Assembly (NCBI GenBank): GCA_023375675.1
Contig: JALQBC010000003.1
Span: 930,001 to 994,000, forward strand
DNA length: 64,000 bases
Source: Cytospora piceicola
Taxonomy: Eukaryota > Ascomycota > Sordariomycetes > Diaporthales > Cytosporaceae
Reading direction: 5' to 3'
Part shown: in pieces, positions 11,804 through 23,443 of the stretch
How positions within the stretch are numbered: position 1 is the stretch's first letter
Layout: each line of letters starts with the position of its first letter
Program-made: the position numbers and the translations under genes
The notes under the pieces: model-generated
Seen by the model: only the letters and a program-made list of their open reading frames with translations
The model's database searches: none
What the model was told of the DNA's origin: nothing

Positions 11804-14079
11804 CTAAGGGGAAGTATTCATAGGCTCTCCACCACCGGGCAAAGGAGCCGCTGCAGCGGCGGCAGCAGTTGTTGCAAAATACCGCACATCCACGTCGTCA
11901 TCCTTCTGAAGCTTCTCCAGGCTGGGAATTACCCGCTCCTGGATGAGCTCCTGGCCCTGTGGAGACGGAGTTGCAGCCTCACCCTTCTTCTCAAGCTCGT
12001 AGACGGTGCCCTCCTCAGGCAGACGTTTTAGAACGTCGATCAGCATCGCGTATGTCTTTGCAACGTTGAATCGAATGTTGGGGATGTCATCGATAACGAG
12101 CTTGTCGAGCATGGGCAGGATCGACTTGGCAATGACATCCATGCTGACGACAGTTGCCAGTGTCTGTGGCAGGTTAGTTAGACCGGCATGTAAAGCTTTC
12201 CGTGCATTGGTTACGTACCGATATAGCGAAGCAGGTCGTCATCCTGTAGAGGTAGTTGGGGTGATTGCCCATAGCCATCACCTTGGGGATAATAGCTTCG
12301 CTTGCCCACCCGACGCCAAAGACTTCGGTCAGCTTCTTCAGATTGTGTGTCGCTGCCTCACGGATGGAGAAGACGGTATCACCCAGCCATCCCATGCATA
12401 GACCGCTCAGCTTTTCGTCGAAGAAATCGACTCCCAGTTGGCTGGCCAGCAGGGGGATATACTCGATGATAGCCAAGCGAACACGCCATTGCTTGTCTTC
12501 GGCCAGCTGGACAATTGCGGGCAGCAAGGATTGTGAGAGCAGGTCGATTCCGATGACTACGAATATTAGCGATGGATTGGAAACAGCATACGGAGGAACA
12601 CTCACCCTGGTTGACCAACTCCAACTTGGAGATGATGTGCAGGCGGACCTCGGGGAATTCATCCTTGAGCATCTGGAGGAACATGGGAAGGAGATGGTCG
12701 ATCGTCCTAAGCCAACGTCAGCAAATCAAGGCACAACATGGGATCAGATTTGCTGCGAACGTACTCTTGCTTGCCCAGGATTGGGGCCAGCCCACTGATC
12801 TGGGTACCCAGGGCGGCACGGACATGCTGAGAGCTGTCGGAAACCAGATCCTCAATGCTACCCATGATATCGTTGAGCAGTACTGTCCGGTCCACAAGTG
12901 CACAGAATCCTGGGATCTGCCCTGCAATCGCCGTCCGCACCTCGGCCTCGTTGTCCTTAAGCAATTTCACGAACGAAGGCACCAGATCCCTAGCTACGAC
13001 TTCCTCGTCAACTGCTTTGGCGATCTGATCGAGAGTCAGCAACAGAGCACACCGTGAAAACAGGGCGTACACACCTTCTCAAACCGGTCCGCAATCATAT
13101 ACCTGACTCGCCAGCTCTTGTCTTCTATCAGGCTCCTCAGAGACGTGAGAAGGACACCGTGACTTGACTGTTGCTCCTTGGGAACGACCTCAGCGATGGC
13201 AATTAGGACCTCTACGGTCAGTAGGCGCACGCTATCCTGGTCGTCCTGGGCAAGGTGCTGGAACATGGGTATCATCTCCTCCACAACAATCGACGCTGGC
13301 ATCTCCTTCACAAACTTCGAGAGGTTGGTGGCGGCTTGGCGGCGGACCATGGGGGTCTCATCGTGGACGAGCTGTCCGAATTGCTGGCGGAGCTGTGCCT
13401 GGATAGGTGGCGACACCTTCTGATATGGGGCAGTGTAGAGGCCGCATCCTGACACCTTGGAGGTGAACCAGTCGGCTTTGGAAAGGCGGATGGTCAAGGG
13501 GATGAAGTATTCCTCGACCTGCTGGGAGGCAAGATCGTTGCAGATCTTGTTGAGGGACTCGACGGCCTGTCGCTGTTGTAAGAACACGATATCAAACGTC
13601 TTTCATCTGGGATTGGTGGCTTACCTTGTCCCGTACGACCGGCTCTTCGATGGCTGCGAGGTTCTCCAGAGGAGACAGCAGGACATGGCCCCATGAAGGG
13701 CCACCGACGTACTCGATGAAGTTGCCGAGTTCCTCGCTCAGGGCAACGAGCACCTCATCTTCATCTTCGACGGATTCTGTAGTCCAGTTAGAGGCGGTGT
13801 TCGGATTCAACTTAGGAAGGGGGTGGCGGACCGTCGAGGAAGGGGATGAGTTCCTCCCGAGTTCGCTCTGCGCCCAGGGCCAGGGCGATCGTGGAAAGAC
13901 GTCGGATGGCATTGAGACGGAGGATAACATCGTCGTGCTATAACACAGGTGGTCAACCATGGTCCCAGTAACGGTATAATGAGGGTAGATGGCTTCGTGG
14001 CGTCATCGCATACCTTCAGCTCGTCGATGAGCACGGCGATGGGGTAGAGCTCATCGTTCGCGTTCGGCGCGTCAGCCAT
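11804..14079 (-). CDS. TPD3: PP2A regulatory subunit A (scaffold, Tpd3/PR65)
   Basis: HEAT-repeat scaffold that holds the PP2A catalytic C subunit and regulatory B subunits. Eight exons on the minus strand: 14079-14014, 13937-13832, 13776-13625, 13566-13075, 13024-12765, 12706-12606, 12556-12219, 12163-11804. They join in phase to 624 residues, near the family norm of about 590-635. The start [22 protein letters not shown] runs into [16 protein letters not shown] as in orthologues. HEAT motifs such as [36 protein letters not shown] and [18 protein letters not shown] are obvious. The C-terminus [16 protein letters not shown] is followed by a short Ala/Pro tail. Most donors are GTRNGT-like; the second intron (13831-13777) uses a weak GTCCGC donor. 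It is divergent from FRS1. Confidence 0.95.
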
Positions 14080-15501
14080 GGCGAGCGATTTGGGCGAGGA
14101 CGCTTTCGTGTGGATTGCCGAACAACGATACTAGATCTATGGAGAGGTGGTTGAGTGTGAGCGCGAGGGATGCTCGATCGCGTGATAGGTGTGATGTAAT
14201 ATGGTAACCGACTTTTTGCAGGTGATTCCTTTCTGCCTCAAATTGCTCAGGCGAGATGGCAGGTTTCCTATCAATCGAGCCTGGTGAATGTTTGCCGTCA
14301 AGCCCAGATCCAACACAATGAATCAATCGTGGTCCAAATTCGCGGTTTCGGTATGGTCAATATGATGGGTGGAGGTCGTGGTAGTGATACGGGAGCTCCT
14401 AGGAGAGTGGGATGGAGTCAGGTTTGATGATGTTGGCTTTGGGTGGCTAGAAGGGGAAGCTTTGATGGTGGTGCCGGTTCACTGAACTAGACTGTGGATT
14501 GTGGCAGCCAGCCAGCGGGCGGCGCCCCTCCCCTCCTTCAAGAACTGGGGCAGGCTGGGCAGGCTGGCAGGCTGGCAGTCTACCTAACAATTCCAGCTCA
14601 ACCAATGGCCAGTCTAGCCCCTTTGCGACAGTCCGTGTACCTACCTAGGTACCTATGTAGCTAGAGGTACCTAGGTAGATACATTGTGTGCCCCGTAACG
14701 TACCTGCACTCAGTTTCAGTGTTAGCAGTGTTAGGTACCTGGGTAACCCTGCCCACAAGTAGCCCAAATGCGTCATTCCACTACATTTCACTGTGTAGAA
14801 ACCCACTAGAAACCCTTCAAGCCAAATCTAATGGCGTTTACAGGCCATCTAAATTCAATGCTGCGGTATTGGGCTAAGCTGTTGTGTATGAAGCAGATGG
14901 GCAAGGCAAGGATATCATTATTGGGTACCTAGGGTATCTGCTACGAGGAGGGCATGAAGGGCTTGTGGTCCAAAGGTCTTCATGTGATTACATCTTCCAG
15001 TAACAACATGAATGCAAGCGCCTCAGCGAACGGTACGGTCATGCCGGGCACTGAGCCTCGCATTCTCTTCCCAGGAAGAATTTGTTGAATGATCCAACTG
15101 CAAGAAATTCTTGATATGCTTTACGCACTGCATACACTAAGAGACATCTGGGTTGCTCTCTTATGCAACCCAACCCGAGAGCGGTGAGGTCTCCCGGATG
15201 CCATATCAGTCAACATAGGTACATAGTGGTGATTCAGGGTTATGTCAGGGTTGTTGTTGGGCAATTTTGGTGGAGGGGGGAGAGGGAGGGGTCCCACATC
15301 ACTGCAGCACCCCGCGGTTTCGGTGGTGCCCCGCGACCCAGCTCTGTGTAAATGGCAGTTCTAAAAATTGGCCTGCCGCTCTGACTCAACCCGAGCCGGA
15401 TCGCATTCACGAGGCTCGACCGACGACGACAACTGCGAACGTCTACCACTTCATTTCCAGTCAATCCGAGCTACATACTGGTCGCATTTGCCGTCGCCAC
15501 C
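14080..15501. other. Divergent promoter region TPD3/FRS1
   Basis: 1.4-kb gap between two start codons on opposite strands, so it should contain both promoters. It holds two copies of TACCTAGGTA (14642 and 14668), the variant TACCTAGGGTA (14925), and a GGCAGGCT-type direct repeat near 14545-14580. No gene seen. Confidence 0.65.
14642..14677. repeat. Two copies of palindrome TACCTAGGTA
   Basis: Exact copies at 14642-14651 and 14668-14677, 26 bases apart, about 565 bases upstream of the TPD3 start and about 825 upstream of FRS1. The same decamer recurs in other intergenic regions of the window. Confidence 0.9.
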
Positions 15502-17509
15502 ATGCCTACCATTACCGTCGACAAATATGCCCTCTACGAGGCTCTGGGTCAGAAGTAAGTCTGCATTTGTCGAGAGATACTTCACTGTAACTGCCCGGAC
15601 GAGAAGCTCACTCTCGGCCTTGACACAGGTTCACCAAGCAGGAGTTCGAGGACCTGTGTTTCGAATTTGGAATCGAGCTCGATGAAGACACCGAGGATGA
15701 CGTCCGCCCCGCCGGCGTTCCCGCGGAGTTGAAGATTGGTGCGTCTTGAACGAACGAGTGCTTTGTGAAGGGGAGGGGGGTGTTCTAACATCGATTCTAG
15801 AGATACCGGCAAACCGATACGACATGCTGTGTTTCGAGGGGATACAACTCATGCTCAATATCTTCCGATCCAAGACTCCCGTTCCGAACTTCCGCCTCGT
15901 CGAGCCTAAGGATGGCAACCTCCAAACCTTGACCATCAAGGCGAACACCAAGGAAGTCCGCCCCTATGCTGCCGGTGCGATTCTGAGGAATATCACCTTC
16001 ACCCAGCAGAGCTATGACTCTTTCATTTCTCTGCAGGACAAGCTGCATATGAACTTGGCCCGCCAACGGACGCTGGTCGCCATTGGAACACACGATCTCG
16101 ACACTATCCAGGGACCTTTCACCTACGATGCTCTCCCACCAAACGACATCAAGTTCAAGCCGTTGAACCAGGAGAAGGAGATGACGGCAACAGAACTCAT
16201 GACTTTCTACGAGAAGGACAAACATCTTGGAAAATACCTCCACATCATCAAGGACGCTCCGCTTTACCCTGTCATGCTCGATGCCAACAACGTCGTCATG
16301 TCCATGCCGCCTATCATCAACGGCGAGCACTCCAAGATCTCCATGAACACCAAGAACGTCTTTATCGACCTCACCGCAACAGACGAGACCAAGCTGGAAA
16401 TTGTCAACCAGATGATGGTGACCATGTTCTCCATGTACTGCGCTGAGCCCTTCACGGTAGAGCCCGTCAAGGTCATCTATGAATACGATGACACGCGGAC
16501 CAAGATCTGCCCAGATCTTACCCCCAAGGTCATTAAGACGGAAGTCGACTACCTCAAGAGCTGCACAGGGCTGGATGAGACTCCTGAGCGCATCTGCCAA
16601 CTTCTGACAAAGATGGCCTACTCGGCCAAGCCATCAAGCGAAGACAGCAACCTGATAGAAGTTTCCATTCCTCCCACCAGGGCAGATGTCCTTCACCAGT
16701 GCGATATAATGGAGGACCTGGCCATTTGCCATGGCTACAACAACCTACCGCGATCATCGCCGAATAAGTCCGCCACTCTTGGTGGGCCAACCAGAATACA
16801 AAAGCTTGCCGACATTGTCCGGAATGAGGCTGCTTTCGCGGGATGGGTTGAGGTGCTCCCCCTTATCCTCTGCTCATATGACGAGAACTACACATATCTG
16901 AACAGGAAAGACGACGGCAAAGCAGTACGACTCGCAAACCCAAAGACTGCGGAGTACCAGGTTGTCCGCACGTCTCTCCTGCCAGGTCTTCTCAAGACGA
17001 TCCGAGAGAACAAGAGCAAGGCGCTGCCAATCAACATCTTTGAATGCTCCGACGTTGTCTTCAAGGATGAGAACGAGGAGGCCAAGGCTCGCAACCAGCG
17101 CAACTTCGCGGCTGTCTTCTGCGGCAAGTCGTCAGGCTTCGAGATCGTGCACGGTCTACTGGACCGCATGCTGCTCATGCTGCGGGCAGCCTTCAAGACA
17201 CACGAGGAGGGCCTCGAGGGCAAGAGCGTCGATTACAAGGTCGTTGAGGAGCCTTCACAGCCGGACGGATACTGGATCGAGGAGATCGACGAGCCCACCT
17301 TTTTCCACGGCCATGCCGCCGCCATCTACCTTCGCCTCAATGGTAAGGCGCAGAAAATTGGCCAGTTTGGAATTCTCCACCCATCAGTAATCGAGGCTTT
17401 CGAGATTAAGTGAGTACCGCAGATTCCTTTTCCGTAAGATACAGTGATACTGACTACTTTCAGATACCCCGTCTCGGCTGTCGAGTTCAACCTGGAGGTC
17501 TTCCTGTAA
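15502..17509 (+). CDS. FRS1: Cytosolic phenylalanyl-tRNA synthetase beta subunit
   Basis: Beta chain of the alpha2beta2 synthetase that charges tRNA-Phe; it carries the B3/B4 editing and B5 tRNA-binding modules (family knowledge). Exons 15502-15554, 15629-15738, 15801-17409, 17464-17509 give 605 residues (yeast Frs1 is about 595). The start MPTITVDKYALYEALGQK has a near-ideal context, GCCACCATGC. The family signatures EIPANRYDMLCFEGI, SIPPTRADVLHQCDIMED and CHGYNNLPRSSP are visible, and the protein ends KYPVSAVEFNLEVFL, typical of eukaryotic beta subunits. The 37-nt coding part of the last exon is needed for this end; without splicing the frame stops at 17413. No mitochondrial presequence, so this is the cytosolic enzyme. 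Confidence 0.96.
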
Positions 17510-19464
17510 ATTTGAAGATAGTAGTTCCTTTCTGAGGTTATATGGGCACCATTCCATGAAGATCTGCGAAAAGGTTCAAGCTCAAGATAGAGAAAAATAG
17601 AAATGCTCTCCGTCTACTCGAACCTGCCCAAACCTGCCTTGTTCTTAGGCAACTACCTAATTGTGGCGCTTGACTGAGAGAACGTGAGAGGTTACAAAGA
17701 ATCCATACATTGCAACGTTAGCCAGTGAATCTCAGTCCCGGCCAACTGCCATCCCAAAGAAGCCGATAAATATGTTTACAGTAGCTCTGTATTCCGGTCA
17801 TGAGACAAGTGTGATCTCATGAGAGTTGGACAGTATGTGTTTGCCTGATTGGCAGTGCTGACCAAGGAAATCACGCCCCTTTTAGCAGCATCCATCCTCC
17901 ATCCTCGCTTCTTATGGCGGAACATTGGACAACAGGGTTTTCCGAAGAGGTGTCGATAGATGGAAGGCTGATATTCCTTTTCAGGAAGCAAGAGTACATG
18001 TATAAAGCCTGATAAAGCCTGATAAATACTTAAGTAACTATTGCTGCTGCACATGTGACCTACCACACTCAAGACTGCCCTTCCCTAGGTCTTGACTTTC
18101 AATTTGATATCAGCTTTGGCTCAGGACTTCTGCTTTCTGGGTTCCATTCCAAGTTGCGAATACCTCAAATATAGAACATATGTGGGTAACTCAGCCAGCA
18201 AAGCTGTTGACCATTTTTACAGTGATTCACTATCTGCTCTCAACCAGCTGCCTACTTACTTAGGCATAAGCAGTACCTGACACTACCTTCAAAGGACGTT
18301 TTGCAGATCCATTGCTTTTTACACGATCAATTCATCTCGGGGAATCAGCATAGATCTCATTAGAGATGCCGGACGAGCGAGCTATAGTGATCAATCTCAA
18401 GTCTATTGATTAGAGATTTAACCCTCTCAAGTATCTGGGAGTACCCAAGTGCATACATAATATATACAACCAATTCATGCCGAAAGGAACCTTGAGAAAT
18501 ATGTAGATAGCCCATGGCTACCCATAATCGACCCGAACGAACACTTACAGACAGAATGACTTCAATTGTCTTTCTAGATATGCTGTCATATTACTTGACT
18601 CCCATTTCTAACACACAACTGTTGATATAGCCATGGGATACCTCCCAATGTCGTCTTAGAATCAGTTCAACAAGACGGTGGAGATATACGGATAAAATAG
18701 TTATCTGAAAACATTGCATGGACCCTGTTGGCTTACACCATTTCAAGGATTTACTTGTTGACACATATCTTAAATGAATTCATATAGAGGCATCTGTCTC
18801 GAACTGCCTACTTAGGTACCATTACTAGGGAAGTTCCAGATCCTCGTGGGCTTACCCTGCCTCCGAGTCACTACACATCGCAGGGAGAAGGGAGGTTGGC
18901 CAGTACTCCTTCCATCTCTTGCCTGTGTAGCCATTCAACCGTTGGCCCTTCCCAAATGAACTTCATCTGAGGCTTTTGTTGCGTTACCTACTCTTGACAG
19001 AAGTGGACAGAAACTCACAGTAAACAAACAGAAACTCGCCAAGTCGCGATTATAAGTCCTGCTACTACTGGCTACATGTCCCCTCCCCAAGAGTAACCTG
19101 ATCCAGCACCATCCCCTTCAACACCTTCACTAACATTGGGTGTCCTTCGCCAATGATTATCACCGCCATCTTCGGGTAAGTTTTCTTGGAAAGCCATAAC
19201 ATCCGTGGACTCTTTGGCTTTTGCCTCCCTGCCTGGCTTCCTTCCTTCCTACTTACATCCCGGGTAGGTTTCTTTTCCAACCCACCCAAGAAGCATCCGG
19301 CATATCAAGCAAGAGCTCTACAAAGCAGTCGCCATATTTGGCACTACCCCCCTGCAACCACACTTCTCTTGAACTCCCAACACCAGAGGTCATCTTTTGC
19401 CTTCTTTCCAACTGACAGCCAAGAAACAAAGTATCCAGGGTTTGCTGGCATACATCCTTCAACA
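17510..19464. other. AT-rich intergenic region
   Basis: Nearly 2 kb with no recognisable gene and visibly lower G+C than the flanking exons. Right end should contain the promoter and leader of the next gene, including a possible upstream ATG at 19153 (see findings). Confidence 0.6.
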
Positions 19465-22400
19465 ATGTCTCAAGCAAGACTCCCTAGCCAACCACACGTC
19501 ATCATTGACTTGACAGATGACAATGAGACTGTTCCACAACCCTCACGGACTGTTGATCTCACTTTGCTGAATGAGTATGATATCTCCAGCAATGTGTCTT
19601 CGGGTCCTGAACCGGATGTGGATACCCAGACTCCCAGCCTTACGTCCAGTCATGGTCAGACGCAGGACTTTGTGATCAGTCCGAAAACTCAGCATGACAG
19701 CAATGACAGCACATCAGATGATGAGATGACACTCGGTGGCATATTGACTCGGTGTAGGAAGCGCAAGCGTGCTTATGATAGCGTTGCTGTCCCAAAGGTC
19801 GAGCCAGACGATACCTTGCTCTTACTGACAAAGAAGGCCTTACAATCCTTCCCCGAGGTTCAGTCATTGAAGCCTAACGTCGATTTTTGGACAGCCCATC
19901 AGACAGTGACAGCCCAGCCAGGTCTTCCCCGAAGACAGCCGGAACATAAGCTCAAGGACAAGAGCAACGGTAGGACAAGCAACCTGGGTAAGCGATCAGA
20001 CCCCCATATCCTCAACATCGACATTGATGAGATCTTCGGTTGCGAAGATAAGAAGACACACGGCAACCAAAACCGTACTCAACATAGCAAACCCAACGGA
20101 CATGAGCCCACAAAGAGTGCTTCAGCAGATACGCACTCCAGCCTAGGCTTTTCGGCCAGGACGATCGAACTAGCAAAGAAATCTACCACCAATGTAGATA
20201 CCGAAGAACAACACGCTCACAAAAGAACAAGACTCAGAGGACCTGAGGGTTCCACTACCAAGGGAGTGCCTCGGACCAACGCCAATGACCATACCAACCC
20301 AGGGATTCTCAAGGCCCACGACACCACCAATAACCGTGGTCACATCAAAAATACCGAGACCGGTGTGGCCGAAAGGGAAGTCACCGTAGAGGCCATTGCG
20401 GAAAACATCCCAGCAGACGCTGTTCCCGAGATAGAAGGCGTATCCAACCACACTGGCAACAGCCACATCATCAGCCGAGCAAGATTCCCATCTTTCGCTT
20501 TCGACGACGCGGTATCGAACACCAGCTTGACGCCTCGCAGGAGAACTGGGAATGACACTCTGTTTCCCGTTTCCGCTCGCTTTCTTCCCGCTTCGAAACT
20601 CAACGCCACGCAGGGTATCTCACGGCCCTCATCCTCGTCTTGGGGGCGAAGCAAACAGTCATGGAAGAGCACAAAACCTTCTTCCTCACTTTCCCACAAG
20701 CAGCCCGGTCGTCGGAGCCTTAGCCCAGTTACTGCTTCACAGCCGCGACGGAAGCCTGTGACACCACCGCATAGTCAATCGGAAAGAATTAAACGGCTGC
20801 CCGAGCGGCCTTTCGCGGATGGTGCCCAATTTATCTCGAGCCGGCCTAATAAGACTGCTACACAGCAGGAGCGGAAGAATAAGGACAGCCAGGACTTGGC
20901 TGAGGATGCGCTTGCCCAGCAGCACTTCGATGACTTGTTCGGCTCCGATACGTCTTCTCGCGCATCTTGTGCAATACTCGATGTGCAGAGATCACTTGCG
21001 AACCAGAATGAAACACAACTGGAAAGACGCGAGCCGACAGGTGTGGGTGGTTCCAGAGTTCATCAGACGAGCGACGGCCATACCAGACAGCAGCAGCATC
21101 CATTGCCTCTCCCAAAACCTCAGCCAAAGACTCAACCAAAGCCCAGTACCACCAAGCTACCGACCAACCCCTTACGCCCTGAGCCCAACCGGCCCTACGC
21201 AACCAGAGACGAGACATTCGAAGATGCAGCCGCCTCGTTCAACCTCTTACAGTCACAATACGAGAAGAAGCGGACCGCCACCATCCTGGACTCTGTGCCG
21301 GCAGACTTTGGCATGCCCAGCCGCGCATCCCGGACGCAAGCGGCGTACAGGGCGAACCATTTCGGTCGTAGACCCCGGCGGAACAATGCCAGATCGGCCG
21401 AGAACAAGAGAGCCCGGTATCGTGAGAAGGCGATCGAGGACAAGAGGAAGAAGCTCGAGGAGGAGTTTGCCGACGAGCCCGAGGCTTACAGGGAGGCGCT
21501 CGTCAAGGAGAGGCTGGATGAGTACCGGCAGAAGTTCGTGGAGAATGACCGCAAGCGCAAGGGCCAGGCGCAGAATTACCTAACCGTCGATTTCATCGAG
21601 GATGGTGCTGGCATCGAAGATGCCCACGAAGACGACAACATCCCCGCGGGCAACGGCAGCGCCTTGGCAATGAGGCCGAAGGGAGTCATCCCAGCTTCCC
21701 AAGCCATGGGGCCGAAAGATACGATGGTTATCTACGCCGTGTACATCAGTGAGCCCTTCGAAGAGGGTGAAGAGTATGAAAAGTACATGCAGCGAACCGC
21801 CGAGGCCTTCTTGAAGAAGGAAGAAGCCAACGCATTCGCCCAGAAACTCCTGACGGGCATTTCGTCCTCGTCGCGCCAGCCGCGCCAGGATGCCACAAGC
21901 GTCTGGTATAAGACCGACTGCAGGGGCCTTATTTTTGGCCGCAAGTCGCTGCCGGACGGCAAGGTCATTTGTTGCATGGTGGAGAAGGAGACGCAGGTAT
22001 TCGGTCTGTTGGACATGAGCAACAAGTGGGTAAAAGAAGAGGTCAAGGACCTGTACCGCGCCCGGTTCATCGTCACAGTCACAAACATCATTCCGAAGGT
22101 TTTTATCGACAAGGAGGAAGAAGATAAAGAGAAGAGAAAAGAACAGAAGGCGAATGAGACCGCTGCAGCTACAGAAAAGCAGCCCGAGGAGGGAGAAGTA
22201 CAGACAGGAGAGAAGAGACAAGAGTCGCCATGGGTCTGGAAGCTGAACATTAGAGAAGGAGAAGACGACGGGAAGAGCGATCGCGACAGCCTCTTCTCTC
22301 CTACTCCATCCCCGGAGCCAGAAGCTACCCAAGAAGCTGACGAGTGCCCACTGCGAAACAACAACAACAGCATGGACAACGGCGACGGCGACAGCGACGA

Positions 22401-22827
22401 TACCGACACCGATTCCATTGCCTCCGACACCACCCTGCGACCTTCTCATCCCGGCGGCGCCCTAGGTAAGCTCTCCTGCTTAGACGTGGAATATATCACT
22501 ATGATCGCGGGCTCGTATACCGATCTCAGGCTTGCCAACGAGGAGGCCTACGAGGCGGCCCTCGCGTACTGGAAGCCACGCAAGGCTCGGATGGAGGCCT
22601 GGCTGCATTACAACTATGCAATCGTTCCAAGCATCAAGGAGGCCAGGGATATGGACGTGGATGCTGGTCCCGTCGATATCGTTTTTCATGTGCCGGATAT
22701 CGATGGCCTTGTGGAGCATAGGCCATGGAAGTTTATCAACTCTCGGGTACAAGTGGTTGAGTCGAAGCTGGAGGGGCCAAGGGATATTGCCTCCGATTTC
22801 GTCTTGGCAGACAGTGAGGATGAGTGA
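19465..22827 (+). CDS. Large fungal protein with N-terminal SUMO-interaction-like motif; function unknown
   Basis: Not recognised. A single open exon of 1,120 residues from ATG 19465, the first in-frame ATG; the frame is open for about 90 more codons upstream but without ATG, so an upstream coding exon is possible. Residues 12-19, VIIDLTDD, match the SUMO-interaction consensus (hydrophobic-hydrophobic-x-hydrophobic flanked by acids). A second acidic hydrophobic patch, ILNIDIDEIFG, follows. Residues 1-600 are polar, Ser/Thr/Lys-rich and probably disordered, with a bipartite-like basic CRKRKR. From about 630 there is a strongly basic-then-acidic helical region (AENKRARYREKAIEDKRKKL), then a probable folded domain (about 750-880), an acidic Glu/Asp tract and a C-terminal block ending ADSEDE. 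Nuclear location is inferred from the basic clusters and SIM. Convergent with CDC37. Confidence 0.83.
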   Translation: MSQARLPSQPHVIIDLTDDNETVPQPSRTVDLTLLNEYDISSNVSSGPEPDVDTQTPSLTSSHGQTQDFVISPKTQHDSNDSTSDDEMTLGGILTRCRKRKRAYDSVAVPKVEPDDTLLLLTKKALQSFPEVQSLKPNVDFWTAHQTVTAQPGLPRRQPEHKLKDKSNGRTSNLGKRSDPHILNIDIDEIFGCEDKKTHGNQNRTQHSKPNGHEPTKSASADTHSSLGFSARTIELAKKSTTNVDTEEQHAHKRTRLRGPEGSTTKGVPRTNANDHTNPGILKAHDTTNNRGHIKNTETGVAEREVTVEAIAENIPADAVPEIEGVSNHTGNSHIISRARFPSFAFDDAVSNTSLTPRRRTGNDTLFPVSARFLPASKLNATQGISRPSSSSWGRSKQSWKSTKPSSSLSHKQPGRRSLSPVTASQPRRKPVTPPHSQSERIKRLPERPFADGAQFISSRPNKTATQQERKNKDSQDLAEDALAQQHFDDLFGSDTSSRASCAILDVQRSLANQNETQLERREPTGVGGSRVHQTSDGHTRQQQHPLPLPKPQPKTQPKPSTTKLPTNPLRPEPNRPYATRDETFEDAAASFNLLQSQYEKKRTATILDSVPADFGMPSRASRTQAAYRANHFGRRPRRNNARSAENKRARYREKAIEDKRKKLEEEFADEPEAYREALVKERLDEYRQKFVENDRKRKGQAQNYLTVDFIEDGAGIEDAHEDDNIPAGNGSALAMRPKGVIPASQAMGPKDTMVIYAVYISEPFEEGEEYEKYMQRTAEAFLKKEEANAFAQKLLTGISSSSRQPRQDATSVWYKTDCRGLIFGRKSLPDGKVICCMVEKETQVFGLLDMSNKWVKEEVKDLYRARFIVTVTNIIPKVFIDKEEEDKEKRKEQKANETAAATEKQPEEGEVQTGEKRQESPWVWKLNIREGEDDGKSDRDSLFSPTPSPEPEATQEADECPLRNNNNSMDNGDGDSDDTDTDSIASDTTLRPSHPGGALGKLSCLDVEYITMIAGSYTDLRLANEEAYEAALAYWKPRKARMEAWLHYNYAIVPSIKEARDMDVDAGPVDIVFHVPDIDGLVEHRPWKFINSRVQVVESKLEGPRDIASDFVLADSEDE

Positions 22828-23443
22828 GGAGTAGGACTTGTCTTTGGGCGGAAGATCGAAGGCGGTAGTTTTCTCGGACAACGACCATGCCGTGGTTGGC
22901 ATTTGCTGGCCTTTGACTATCATCCCGGTTCGAATGTCGGCCATCCCGGAGAGTTTCAGTCTAGGTTCGCTTTGTCGCTGGGCTATTTCAACCCTTTTAT
23001 GGCTCGACCAGACAAGTTGGGACATACCGCTTTTTCTCGACCAATTTGCCTGGGATTGCGAGCACGAGGCACTCCGGAAGTTTCCAACTCCGGCTCAGTT
23101 CTGCCCTCCCTGTAATATATCTTTAGAAAACAGACGGCGGAAGGCGTACTTACTAGACCAACCAAAAGAGACAATGATGCGCAACCCATTTATCATTTTG
23201 CGAAGTTGGGCGTTTCGAACCAGCGGCCCTCATGCTACGATGCAAAGTCCCGCCATGTCATTGTGTAGTCGATTTCTGAGCCCCCGCGCCTCGAATGGGG
23301 AGGTGGACGGCTCCTTCCGGTAGTGTCAGTATCTGCTTCGATGCGCTCAAAACATAGGGCGTTGTGTTTCGTACAATGAATACCATTTCTCTCATGCTGG
23401 GATAATTGACTGATGCCAATATAATAGCACCCCCTCCCCCCTT
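22828..23443. other. Convergent 3' spacer
   Basis: Gap between the stop codons of the 1,120-aa protein gene and CDC37. No gene or structured RNA seen. Confidence 0.6.

Noticed and set aside
14072..14326. 84-codon upstream frame overlapping the TPD3 start codon
   Set aside because: It begins with TTG and contains no ATG, so it is not a credible regulatory uORF.
17776..18072. 98-codon minus-strand frame in the AT-rich gap after FRS1
   Set aside because: No domain, no supporting splice structure, and its composition matches the surrounding non-coding sequence.
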